Shown one piece after another: positions 27,935-36,346 of a stretch of 64,000 bases of DNA. Source of the stretch: Comamonas testosteroni (GTDB taxonomy: Bacteria; Pseudomonadota; Gammaproteobacteria; Burkholderiales; Burkholderiaceae_C). Location: assembly GCF_014076415.1 (NCBI RefSeq), contig NZ_CP043568.1:4464001-4528000 (forward strand), given 5' to 3'. Below the pieces are notes generated by a model, which made no database searches, was not told the DNA's origin, and saw only the letters and a list, made by a program, of their open reading frames with translations. A program made the position numbers and the translations under genes. Positions within the stretch are counted from its first letter, which is position 1, and every line of letters begins with the position of its first letter.

Positions 27935-28395
27935 CAGAAGATCCCCGGCAAGGTGTGAGGGTTGACGATCTGCTGACATGCGGCACGCCGCACGATCTCA
28001 TCGACGCTGCAAGAGGCCTGGGCAGCAGCGCCGCTGATACTCACGCTGGAAATGGGCAGCCAGTAAACGTGCTGATGCACATCGGCCTTATCGCGCGGAA
28101 CGATGATCAGCTTGGCCATCGTGGTCGTACCTGGCTGCAGGCGTTCCAGTTCGTCGCTGACGCCTCGACCCACGTTATCGATGCTCAGGCGCATGCGCGG
28201 TGCCTGGCCGGAAACGTCATCAGGCAAAGTGAAGCTAAAGGGCAGGCCTATATAGCTGACACCCTGGCTCACAAAGTCCTGCACGTCATTGCAGATGCAC
28301 ATGGACTCTGAAAAGCTCCGATTTGTGATCTCCAGCAACTCGATATGCCCGACATCGTTGGTAAGGCGCTGATTGCGCGTGCGGAAGTCGGTCAT
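27934..28395 (-). CDS. DUF1833-family phage tail protein (lambda L position)
   Basis: A 153-residue tail protein. The pattern CNDVQDFVSQGVSYIGLPFSFTLPDD...PRMRLSIDNVGRGVSDELERL fits the DUF1833 family, found in the tail-tip cluster of siphoviruses in front of the C40 peptidase. It has a Cys-containing segment near the C-terminus (AAQASCSVDEIVRRAACQQ), reminiscent of iron-sulfur lambda gpL, but I cannot show cluster binding. Confidence 0.78.
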   Translation of the reverse strand: MTDFRTRNQRLTNDVGHIELLEITNRSFSESMCICNDVQDFVSQGVSYIGLPFSFTLPDDVSGQAPRMRLSIDNVGRGVSDELERLQPGTTTMAKLIIVPRDKADVHQHVYWLPISSVSISGAAAQASCSVDEIVRRAACQQIVNPHTLPGIF

Positions 28396-28748
28396 CGCAG
28401 GTACTCCAATGTGGCGCTTCGGCGGCTCAGCCCAAACCCGCCAGACATAGGCTGGAGCTGACCCAGCGCACCATCCTTGAAGCGAACGGAGCGCAGCGCA
28501 TTCGTGCGAGGGTCTTGAAAGTCAAACCAGCCAATACGCTTGATGTCATTGAAGTACCACGCCTCAAAGCGATTGACATCGTCCGCCGACTCGAAAGCGA
28601 GATTCACCGCCACAGTCGTCACTACCCTGCTCTGACCAACCCGGTACTTGCTCAAACCGCGCTCCATATCGCTCTTGATGACACCCGCGTCAAACTCTTC
28701 GGAATAGCCATCGAGAAGGACAACGACATATGAAGGAAGTGCTGCCAT
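28392..28748 (-). CDS. Minor tail protein (lambda M position)
   Basis: A 118-residue protein of the tail-tip cluster; the WYFNDIKRIGWFDFQDPRT and FGLSRRSATLEYL segments are typical of phage minor tail proteins. Its order (tape measure, M-like, L-like, K-like, J) matches lambda. It overlaps the next gene by 4 bp. Confidence 0.75.
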   Translation of the reverse strand: MAALPSYVVVLLDGYSEEFDAGVIKSDMERGLSKYRVGQSRVVTTVAVNLAFESADDVNRFEAWYFNDIKRIGWFDFQDPRTNALRSVRFKDGALGQLQPMSGGFGLSRRSATLEYLR

Positions 28749-28751
28749 GTC

Positions 28752-31550
28752 TTAGCCCCCCAGCCCAAAACGCCGCTTGGCGCTCGTGTAAGGCGCTCCA
28801 CTGCCAGAATCAAAGCTCTCTCCCACCACATCAAGAATGAAGCGTTTAAACACAGAGCCATCGGGCATGGCGCTGGTTTCTTCACGCTGGCGAACCTCCG
28901 CGCCCGAGTAGTTATTGACCTCGAACTGAACATTCACCAATGGACCACCAGACCGACCAGGTCCGCCCGAGGCACGCACGCCAAGGTTTCCATCCGGGCC
29001 GCGCGTCAGCGGCATGATTGCCTCCTCACCAGCCTCTGCAAACACACCCATACGAGGCGCACCCCCCTTGGCGAAGGCAAAGAACTTTGGCGAGCTGTGG
29101 ATCTGATTTCGATACTGGCTCAGGCTCGGGCTGTTGCTGAAGACATCACCCTTAGCGAACACGCCGAGGTCTTGCAAAGCAGACATGACACCCGAGCCGG
29201 TTGCAGAGCCTGTGGCCTTGCTCTTGGCACCAACCATGCCGCCAAGGAAGCCCAACAGACCACCGCCACCACCACCCAAGGCGCTTTCCATCATCAAGCG
29301 CCCTTTCATCACGACGTATTCGGAAACGATGGTGCCGAACAAGTCCTTGACTTCGACCTTCCCTGTTTTGACAAAGCTGCGCAGCATGTCCTCGGCCCCC
29401 TGATATGCGGTCATCCAGAGGTTTTGCGTTTGGCCTGCCACATCGCGCGTGGAGTCGAGATAGTTCTCGGTTGCACGCATCGCGCCCGTGATCCAGTTGG
29501 ATTGGCTCTCAGAAATACGGTCGTAGGTTTCGTCGTAGATGCGCTCTTCATCAGCCAGCTGCCTCACGAGAGTGGCGCGCTTGGCCTTGTAGAACTCCTC
29601 GTTTTCAGGCGTCCAGACGGCAGCCATGCCCTTGTGATCATCGAGCTGGGTCAGTTGGGCCTGATAGTTCTCACGAATACTGCTCAAGCCTTGAACATGA
29701 CCACGGCGACGGTCACCCATGCTCTGCCCAGCCACCTCCAGATCAGCGCGGCGCTGCAATTGAGTCACATAGGCTTCATAGGCCGTGCCCAGCTGCTGAA
29801 TGGATGCAGCATGCTGACGCGCAGCCTGTGCGGCCTGCTGATCTACTGCAGCCAGTTCGTTCTGTGTCTGAATCTGGCGCACAGCCAGCTTGCCGCGCAG
29901 ATCCACAATCTGCTTTTGCACATTGAGCGCATCAGCACCCTTGGTCTTTTCCTGCTCCAGGCGATCGATCTGCTGCTGCGTGCCAGCCTCATCAAGGCCG
30001 GCATTCTTCTGAATCAGCCCACGCTTTTGCCGGTAGTAATCCTCCAGAGAGATCAAACCTGCACTGCGCGCCAGCTCCAATTGCTGCTGTTGCTGGCCAA
30101 GCATGGCCTGCTCTTGCCGCATTGCATTCTGGAGTTCACTCAGATCCAGGCGACGATCTGCAGACTGCACCGAAGCGCCACCCTTACCCTTGTCCGCGTA
30201 CTGCTTTCGCAGAGCATCTTCAGCGGCCGCAATTCTCTTTGGATCGAGGCGTTTCTCAAGTTCGGCTCGATCTTTCGATGTTGTAAGCGGATCATCTAAG
30301 GCTGCACGTATCGCCTTGATGCTGAGCCTGAATTTTTGTATCGCATCATCAGCTTTTTCCGCATTGGTGCGAGCCTTATCAAAGACAGAGTCCGCATCCT
30401 TCAAGGCAGAATTGCCTGCATTTTGGATAGCCCGGCTGGCTGCAGTTTGTGTTGCATTGCCGTTCTTTGACGCCAACGTCTTTTCCAGATTCGCAATCTG
30501 CGCTTCCAGCTTGGTATTGCCAGCCTGCCAAGCTGCATCGTTGCCAACCGTGGGAGACTGCGCCTTTCGAGTCTCCAGCTGCTTGCGCAGCCGTGCAAGC
30601 ACATCATCCTCAGTCTCAGGACGGCCGACATTGAGCATGGCATTCCATGCACTCGATGCCGCACCCTTGATGCCTTCCCAGGCACGCTGGATATAGCCAA
30701 GATTGGAAGTGAGCTCTTTGGTTCGCCCCGCCATGGCATCTGCATAGGCCTGCTGAGCCTTGGCGGCAGCCTCAGAGCTGCGACCCTCATCCTCCAGAGC
30801 CTTGATCTGGGCCAGGGTTGCAGTGGTCAGATATCCATACTGCTCATTGAGCCGCATCGAAGCCTGCACGGGCTCCTTGCCCAGCGCGGCCATGCTTTCA
30901 ACGGTCTTGGCGATTGGAATGCCGGCGCGCTTTTCCAGATCCATGGCCACGGCCGCAAAGCGCTCCAGCTGCTGCTCGCCAACCTTGCCTGTAGCCACCA
31001 GCTGAGACAAGACATCTGCCGCGCCTGATTGGCTGTAGCCCTTGGAAGACAAGGACTTAGCCATTTCCGCCAACTTGGACGCAGTCACCCCCGCCAAGTT
31101 GCCGCTAATGACGATGGATTGATTGAACTTGTCTTGTTCCTGGCTGCCTTGGTAGTACGCCACGCCAAGTGCGGCGACCGCACCGGCGATCAAGGTCAGC
31201 GGGGTTAGCAAACCTGCGACATACGATGCCAAGGCTCTTGCAGCAAGCCCAGCACCGCCAAACATATCCTTGAGCTGCCCGCCCTGCTGCAGAAGCACCG
31301 TCAAGGGCTGCTGACCAGCCTGCAGCGACACCACAATGTCGGTGAACTGTGCAGGCACCTGGCGCAACGCGGCAGCGGTCTGGGCGGCAGAAACCTGCAT
31401 GGTGCCCAGTTGTTGCGTGGCAGCTCGTGCGCCGGCCTGGCTGGCCGGGCCCAGGGCATTAAGCCCCGAACCCACGGCCTTGAGGTCAGTCTGAGCCTTG
31501 CCGGCGCCGAACAGATCGAGGTAAATGCCAATGCGCTGCCCTTCACTCAT
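28752..31550 (-). CDS. Tail length tape measure protein (lambda H-like)
   Basis: A 932-residue protein. It starts with an Ala/Gln-rich helix (AGARAATQQLGTMQVSAAQTA), a lambda-family tape-measure opening (DIVVSLQAGQQPLTVLLQQGGQLKDMFGG), a hydrophobic segment (ASYVAGLLTPLTLIAGAVAALG) and long coiled-coil stretches. The C-terminus has Gly-rich and FAKGG motifs. It sets tail length and is injected with DNA. It directly follows the G/GT frameshift pair. Confidence 0.93.
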   Translation of the reverse strand: MSEGQRIGIYLDLFGAGKAQTDLKAVGSGLNALGPASQAGARAATQQLGTMQVSAAQTAAALRQVPAQFTDIVVSLQAGQQPLTVLLQQGGQLKDMFGGAGLAARALASYVAGLLTPLTLIAGAVAALGVAYYQGSQEQDKFNQSIVISGNLAGVTASKLAEMAKSLSSKGYSQSGAADVLSQLVATGKVGEQQLERFAAVAMDLEKRAGIPIAKTVESMAALGKEPVQASMRLNEQYGYLTTATLAQIKALEDEGRSSEAAAKAQQAYADAMAGRTKELTSNLGYIQRAWEGIKGAASSAWNAMLNVGRPETEDDVLARLRKQLETRKAQSPTVGNDAAWQAGNTKLEAQIANLEKTLASKNGNATQTAASRAIQNAGNSALKDADSVFDKARTNAEKADDAIQKFRLSIKAIRAALDDPLTTSKDRAELEKRLDPKRIAAAEDALRKQYADKGKGGASVQSADRRLDLSELQNAMRQEQAMLGQQQQQLELARSAGLISLEDYYRQKRGLIQKNAGLDEAGTQQQIDRLEQEKTKGADALNVQKQIVDLRGKLAVRQIQTQNELAAVDQQAAQAARQHAASIQQLGTAYEAYVTQLQRRADLEVAGQSMGDRRRGHVQGLSSIRENYQAQLTQLDDHKGMAAVWTPENEEFYKAKRATLVRQLADEERIYDETYDRISESQSNWITGAMRATENYLDSTRDVAGQTQNLWMTAYQGAEDMLRSFVKTGKVEVKDLFGTIVSEYVVMKGRLMMESALGGGGGGLLGFLGGMVGAKSKATGSATGSGVMSALQDLGVFAKGDVFSNSPSLSQYRNQIHSSPKFFAFAKGGAPRMGVFAEAGEEAIMPLTRGPDGNLGVRASGGPGRSGGPLVNVQFEVNNYSGAEVRQREETSAMPDGSVFKRFILDVVGESFDSGSGAPYTSAKRRFGLGG

Positions 31551-31568
31551 CAGGCGACTCCTCGGCTA

Positions 31569-32033
31569 TTACTTGCGCAGCTTGTCTCGCTGCTTTTCGC
31601 GCTCACGCTCAAGCGCACGCTCTTGCTCATCAGCCTGCCAATGCTCGGCATAGACAGTGAGCGCTTCGAGTTCGCACTCTTGCAAAAGTGCATAAAGGGC
31701 TTCGCGCTCGCCATCCGCAACACCAGATAGCTCCATGTAGGCCTGCACATCAGCCACCCGGAGGCCGCACCGCCACCCGCCATCTGTGGCCCACATGGTT
31801 TGCACATTGAGCCAATGCCGCCAGGGCTGCACATTGCAGCTCCAGAGCGCAAAGCGCTGTGGAACTGCTGCAGACTCAGCCTGATCGCTGCTGGGCGGAA
31901 CCAGGCGCGCAAGCTTTGCCAGTGCATGACTGGCATCAACCGGCGCAGCAGCAGGCTGCTGTTTTTTGGCATGGGCTTTGGACTCACGGCGTTGCTGCTC
32001 AAGACTCAGACGGACGAGCGCTCGAAGTTTTTT
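31569..32033 (-). CDS. T-domain of the frameshifted tail assembly chaperone (GT-like, DUF1799)
   Basis: This frame stays open from the slippery heptamer at 32033-32027 down to 31569 and adds about 155 residues to the upstream gene by a -1 shift. The C-terminal part (WATDGGWRCGLRVADVQAYMELSG) is DUF1799-like, the family of lambda GT tails. An internal GTG at 31832 could also start it, but the upstream open frame without a start and the position between G-like and tape measure genes favour frameshift expression. Confidence 0.8.
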   Translation of the reverse strand, partial: KKLRALVRLSLEQQRRESKAHAKKQQPAAAPVDASHALAKLARLVPPSSDQAESAAVPQRFALWSCNVQPWRHWLNVQTMWATDGGWRCGLRVADVQAYMELSGVADGEREALYALLQECELEALTVYAEHWQADEQERALEREREKQRDKLRK

Positions 32034-32356
32034 GCCTGTACCCCGGCATGGTTGGCATAGGCCACCCAGACCATGTTTGTCATGCCGGGAATGCGCAGAA
32101 AGCGCTGCAGTGCCTCTGGGCTATAGGGAACGGAGACGCCTTCACGGGTGAGCACTTCATCCCAGCCGCGGGCCTCGCGGGTCACCAGGGTCTTGGTGTC
32201 GATGCCGGGGTTCGACAATTCCTTATCGAACTCATCCTGATCCATGCGGTGCATGTCGATCTTGAAACTGAAATCAACACGCTGGCCTGCCTTGTCGACC
32301 AGTTGGCCTTCCACAGGCACACGCACCACGTCATCTACTTCAATGAGCACACTCAT
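32006..32356 (-). CDS. Tail assembly chaperone (lambda G-like)
   Basis: A 116-residue protein starting at MSVLIEVDDV. It lies between major tail and tape measure genes, as lambda G. Near its end, the codons GCA AAA AAC place an A-AAA-AAC slippery heptamer at 32033-32027 (minus strand). A -1 shift there makes a fusion of about 262 residues with the following T-like frame. G and GT chaperone tail tube polymerisation around the tape measure. Longer upstream frames lack an RBS. Confidence 0.85.
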   Translation of the reverse strand: MSVLIEVDDVVRVPVEGQLVDKAGQRVDFSFKIDMHRMDQDEFDKELSNPGIDTKTLVTREARGWDEVLTREGVSVPYSPEALQRFLRIPGMTNMVWVAYANHAGVQAKNFERSSV

Positions 32357-32369
32357 TCTTGGTCTCCGA

Positions 32370-33026
32370 TCACGATTCGAGAGTGGTGGGCACGCCCTGG
32401 CATTCGATATCCACAGGGGTTTGCACGACGCCCTGGGCTTGTCCGGTAGGCACGCCCGTTGCTGCAGGAGCGCCCACCAGCAGAATCTTTGGGCCGGTAC
32501 CGAAACCAAGCTGAATCACGCGCGTGGTCTTGCTACGGTGAGCCTTCACGCATTCCTTGAAGCCAGGGTCACCCATGTCAAACAGATTGGTGAAGGCGAA
32601 GGTGACAGGGTTCTGCACCGTAGAGCGACGGCGGCGCAGCATGCCGTGCACCGTTGTGATATCGGCCTTTTCAAAGTCGCCGCCCGAGGCATTGACCTCC
32701 TGCACAGAGCGGAAGTCAGCTCCAAGCGTGACCACGACAGCCGAACCGCCCGTGAAATTGCCGTAGTCGGTGGTGTCCTCACCTTCCAGAACGAAAGTCT
32801 TAGCGGCACCGTCGAAAGACTTGACGCGGAATGCACGGTCATTCACTGCAACCATGCCGTTCACATCAGTCAAGCGCACGATGGCACCAGATTTGAGCTC
32901 AGCGGGGGCAACTCCCGCGAACTTCACCAAGCCTTCGACTGCTTTGCTGATGCTTTCAATGGAAAAGGCGTCAGACACTGCGGTCTGCACGCTGATACTC
33001 ACATTGGTCCAGAAAATCGGTTCCAT
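32370..33026 (-). CDS. Major tail (tube) protein
   Basis: A 218-residue protein beginning MEPIFWTNVSISVQTA. It has a tube-like beta-sandwich composition with no membrane or nucleic-acid motif, and comes directly before the G/GT chaperone gene. Its VKSFDGAAKTFVLEGEDTTDYG strand pattern and C-terminal GTG-rich tail suit a siphovirus major tail protein. The GT chaperone position is the main evidence. Confidence 0.8.
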   Translation of the reverse strand: MEPIFWTNVSISVQTAVSDAFSIESISKAVEGLVKFAGVAPAELKSGAIVRLTDVNGMVAVNDRAFRVKSFDGAAKTFVLEGEDTTDYGNFTGGSAVVVTLGADFRSVQEVNASGGDFEKADITTVHGMLRRRRSTVQNPVTFAFTNLFDMGDPGFKECVKAHRSKTTRVIQLGFGTGPKILLVGAPAATGVPTGQAQGVVQTPVDIECQGVPTTLES

Positions 33027-33044
33027 AACGGCCCCTTTCAAAAA

Positions 33045-33488
33045 TCAAACACGCACGCCGCCGCCACGGGGGCCGGCATGACGCAATTGGTAAGAAATCG
33101 AGATGCAGACAGACGATTCGCCGTCGTAGTCGTCATCCCAGTCAATTTGCGAAAGTGACAGACCTGCACTCGGCGTTTCCTTCACTGCGTCCGGCCTCAG
33201 TGCCTCAATCACCGATGCCATCAAGGCATCAGCTTCGGCATCAACATCACCACCCGCGCGCACCAGGCAATCCACCTGCAAATGCGTTCCCCACAGGCCA
33301 GGAGCAGCAGCCCCCACACCAGCCGTTGACCGTGCCTGCGCGACACGAACGACCACGCATTTCTTGACGGACTGAGAGAGCCCCCTTGCCCGACGCTCAA
33401 ACACCCTCACCGATGGACCGAGCACATCCGCAAGACGCGCAGACATATCGGAGGCAACTCGCCAAAAGATGGTTTGCTCATTTGCCAT
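33045..33488 (-). CDS. Tail completion/terminator-like protein
   Basis: A 147-residue protein; WRVASDMSARLADVLGPSVRVFERRARGLSQSVKKCVVV and the later ISISYQLRH are typical of lambda U-like tail terminators or head-tail completion proteins. It lies before the major tail gene, where U is expected. Confidence 0.65.
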   Translation of the reverse strand: MANEQTIFWRVASDMSARLADVLGPSVRVFERRARGLSQSVKKCVVVRVAQARSTAGVGAAAPGLWGTHLQVDCLVRAGGDVDAEADALMASVIEALRPDAVKETPSAGLSLSQIDWDDDYDGESSVCISISYQLRHAGPRGGGVRV

Positions 33489-33490
33489 AG

Positions 33491-33811
33491 CTACGCCTCC
33501 ACCACTTCCAACTTGACCCAGCCACTGGCATCAGGAACAACAGGCGAAGCGATGCAGTAGGCAATGCCGTCAACAGAAAGGCCCAGAGCACCGTCGTCAA
33601 TCCCAGGACACAAATGAACCGACAGCGATACAGAGCAGCGCACTGCAGAAACAGGTGCGCCAGGAACCCATTCACTCCCATTTCTGCGGGAGAAGACCAC
33701 GCCGAACGGCTCCCCTCCCTGCCAGGTGGCACTCGCGTTTGCCAGATGGCGCGTGACTGCACCGCGAACACGCGATGCGCGATCTGCACCAGGACTCATC
33801 ACGCCATCCAT
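33491..33811 (-). CDS. Head-tail joining protein
   Basis: A 106-residue protein between the capsid-decoration and tail-terminator genes. HLANASATWQGGEPFGVVFSRRNG and the short all-beta composition fit lambda FII-like or related head-tail joining proteins. Assignment mainly by position. Confidence 0.6.
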   Translation of the reverse strand: MDGVMSPGADRASRVRGAVTRHLANASATWQGGEPFGVVFSRRNGSEWVPGAPVSAVRCSVSLSVHLCPGIDDGALGLSVDGIAYCIASPVVPDASGWVKLEVVEA

Positions 33812-33814
33812 TGC

Positions 33815-34174
33815 TTAGGCCGCCACAGTGCCGAGCAGACCAGGCAGCAACACCAGGGCACTGGTGGCGGCAGAGGCGGCAGCTTCCCAAGCCACAGCAG
33901 CACCAGTGACATCGCCTGAGGCCGGCGCGCCGGAGCCGGCGAAAGCGCCCGCCGAGGCATCCCAGTACAGGGGCTGACCCTGTGTGAACGCGGCACCACC
34001 CACTTTGGGCACCTCAAACACGCCGCCGCGCGTGGCGTTGTAGGACTCACCAGCAGCGGCGGAACCATTGGCAATCGCCAGAATCGCGCCGATCACCACG
34101 ACCTGGCCGGGCGCCACGGCCGCAGCTGCTGCGGGCACTTCAATGACGTTGCCAGGCTGAACATAATTTCGCAT
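33815..34174 (-). CDS. DUF2190-family protein, possible capsid decoration
   Basis: A 119-residue Ala/Gly/Val-rich protein (NVIEVPAAAAAVAPGQVVVIGAILAIANG...PLYWDASAGAF) of the DUF2190 family. Such proteins lie next to the major capsid gene and often serve as cement/decoration trimers. Confidence 0.8.
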   Translation of the reverse strand: MRNYVQPGNVIEVPAAAAAVAPGQVVVIGAILAIANGSAAAGESYNATRGGVFEVPKVGGAAFTQGQPLYWDASAGAFAGSGAPASGDVTGAAVAWEAAASAATSALVLLPGLLGTVAA

Positions 34175-34210
34175 TGATTTCTCCTTGAGTTTCAGGACGC
34201 GAGCAGCTGC

Positions 34211-36292
34211 TTACTTGCCTGCAGCCATGGTCAAACCACGGTGCTCCATGGCTTTGGCGGCAAAGTCCAGCGAGGCGCGCAGCTTCACGCCGTCAATGTC
34301 TTCACTGGCGAAGGTCTCGGTGCGCAGACCTTCATAGCCATCGACGTAGGCGAATTCCACGGTGTCGATGCGTTGATTGGCAGCAGCCAGGAACCAGCGA
34401 GTGGGCTCGGTGTCCAGCAGTGGCTCAACAATGGGCTCCAGTGCGGTACGACCGCCCGCACGGAATTCGTTGACATCACCAGGCTTAGCCGGCATGTAGT
34501 TCGAGCTGGTGAGCTGGTAAGCCTTGGTTTCCAGGTCAGAGGGAACCAGCAGGAACGAGGGAGCAATGTTCAGGCTCTCCTTGTCAGGCCCCACTTGCTT
34601 GCGCATCAGGGCACGCGCATCAGACAAGGCCTCCAGCGACAGCTCGGAACCCGCACCTGTCAGCGTGTTTTTGTGCACAGCATCAAACAACGCCTTGCCG
34701 TCAGACAGGATCGGATTGCCCAGCAACTGCTCATACACCAGACGGTTTTCCAGACGCTTGGCAGCGTCAGCAAAGCGCGGCCCCACGCGAGAGAGAGAGT
34801 CCAAGTCATCATTGACAATCATCACGCGAGTGATAGCCAAAGAGCGGCCAAAGGTGAATGCGCGGTAGCCTGCGGCGTCTTCGGAAAGCTTTCCGTAGGT
34901 GTACTCGCCGTGCTCGTTAAGCTTTTTCAGCTCAACATCACCCGAGACGCCAATAGCTTGGCGAATGCGGAAGTCGGGCAGGTTGGCTGCACGACGCGCC
35001 CACAGGGCATAGGTGCTTTCCGCTTGATCGTAGGCCGCACGCAAAATGCGCTGACCAACACCACCAAGCAGAGCCGGGAAGTCACCCGAGCCCATGTAAC
35101 CCGAACGCATGCGCAGAGCGGCGTCCACAATCTGGGCGCGGCTCATATTGCGGGTTTCAACGCCCAGACCTTGAACCACTGCGCGAGCCATCTCCACCAG
35201 GGTCATGGCTCGATACTGGCGACCGTTGTCATCCAGGGCATTGCCAGGATTCACGCGGTTCATCAGCGCGTTTTCGATGCCTCGCACACGGGTTTCATGC
35301 TCATCACCCGTGGTGCGAATACTGGTCGTAGGGCCGGTCGTGCTGCCGGCGGAGCGCTGGTCCAATGCATCGAGGACAGCCGCGCGGGCCTCATCCATCG
35401 TGGCCTGACGGCGCAGCAGATCCACCTGCAGATCATTCAGGCCGTGACGCTGGCACAGACCAACAATCTCAGCAGCGCGCTGACCGTCGAATGCAGCTGC
35501 AGGTGCTACGGCAGGAGCCGCAGGCGCCGAAGGAGCTGCGGGAGCCTGGCGGTTGACAGGCTCTGATTGGTTTTGAGGCGCTGCGGGGGCTGTGTTGCCG
35601 CCGTCAGGGGCGCTGTTTACTTGGGGCATGCGTTGTTGCTCCTGTGTAGATGGTTGGGCGGCTGCCCGTTGGATGAATTCGCAAGGAGAGCCACCGCGAG
35701 TGGCGCCACCTGGCGAAGCTTGAGAACCCGGTTGATTGCGAGTGCCCGCACCGGCATCGGCCGGCACAGTCACGAAAGAGATTTCTTGAGGCGTCCAGCG
35801 AGCTGCGCGATAGAGATCGACATTGACGCCGTCCGTGCGATCCTGGGCGCGGGTGATTTCGTAGCGCTCGACGCTGTAGCCAAAGCTGATGGCACGAATC
35901 ACACCAGCGCGGATATCGGCCACAACGCCCGCCAGCTCGGGGCGCTGGCTCAGTCGAATAACGGCACGCCCTTCACCGTTTTCGATCCAGCCACGTTGAG
36001 CGATGCCGAGAATTGAGCTCACGCCGCCCCAGGTGCGATGACCGTCCAGCACCTGCACGGTGCCAGCCTCGAATCGCGCCATGTCCACCGCTTCGGGCGT
36101 AACGTCAAGGGCCTCGTCGTAGGGCCGTTCATTCCACCAGTCGTAACGGCGAACCGTGGCCCCCTGGGTCCACACGATCTCTACGGTGTTGTCGGCTTCG
36201 CTGAAAGTGCTGGGCACCAGCGTTGCATCGCGCGTTTGCACCGGCAGATCGTGAACCTGGGATGCTTGGGATTGAGCGTTGGCTTGTGGCAT
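34211..36292 (-). CDS. Prohead protease-major capsid protein fusion
   Basis: A 693-residue fusion. Residues about 1-190 form a HK97/S78-type prohead protease (catalytic His in VLDGHRTWGG, Ser in IRAISFGYSV). A proline/alanine linker (about 190-270) leads to the HK97-fold major capsid protein (from about 330; RAANLPDFRIRQAIGV, SFLLVPSDLETKAYQLTSSNYM, NEFRAGGRTALEPIVEP). In related phages the protease is usually separate or removed by self-cleavage. The gene starts just after the palindromic repeat at 36297-36341. Confidence 0.88.
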   Translation of the reverse strand: MPQANAQSQASQVHDLPVQTRDATLVPSTFSEADNTVEIVWTQGATVRRYDWWNERPYDEALDVTPEAVDMARFEAGTVQVLDGHRTWGGVSSILGIAQRGWIENGEGRAVIRLSQRPELAGVVADIRAGVIRAISFGYSVERYEITRAQDRTDGVNVDLYRAARWTPQEISFVTVPADAGAGTRNQPGSQASPGGATRGGSPCEFIQRAAAQPSTQEQQRMPQVNSAPDGGNTAPAAPQNQSEPVNRQAPAAPSAPAAPAVAPAAAFDGQRAAEIVGLCQRHGLNDLQVDLLRRQATMDEARAAVLDALDQRSAGSTTGPTTSIRTTGDEHETRVRGIENALMNRVNPGNALDDNGRQYRAMTLVEMARAVVQGLGVETRNMSRAQIVDAALRMRSGYMGSGDFPALLGGVGQRILRAAYDQAESTYALWARRAANLPDFRIRQAIGVSGDVELKKLNEHGEYTYGKLSEDAAGYRAFTFGRSLAITRVMIVNDDLDSLSRVGPRFADAAKRLENRLVYEQLLGNPILSDGKALFDAVHKNTLTGAGSELSLEALSDARALMRKQVGPDKESLNIAPSFLLVPSDLETKAYQLTSSNYMPAKPGDVNEFRAGGRTALEPIVEPLLDTEPTRWFLAAANQRIDTVEFAYVDGYEGLRTETFASEDIDGVKLRASLDFAAKAMEHRGLTMAAGK

Positions 36293-36296
36293 GGCG

Positions 36297-36341
36297 CTCA
36301 GTTTTCCGGGAATGCTGTCTCATTTCCCGGAAAACTGAGAC
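36297..36341. repeat. Long palindrome with 25-bp repeat, copy A (before capsid gene)
   Basis: CTCAGTTTTCCGGGAA (36297-36312) is exactly inverted at 36324-36339. Within it, 36317-36341 (GTCTCATTTCCCGG...) is identical over 25 bp to 38107-38131. There is no T-run. It lies in the 54-bp gap between portal and capsid genes and could be a regulator site, a phage packaging/recombination site or an RNA processing hairpin. Confidence 0.75.
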
Positions 36342-36346
36342 GATCT

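Noticed and set aside
31550..32002. A 150-residue leftward frame overlapping the GT region
   Set aside because: Different frame from the frameshift extension; Ser/Arg-rich shadow composition.
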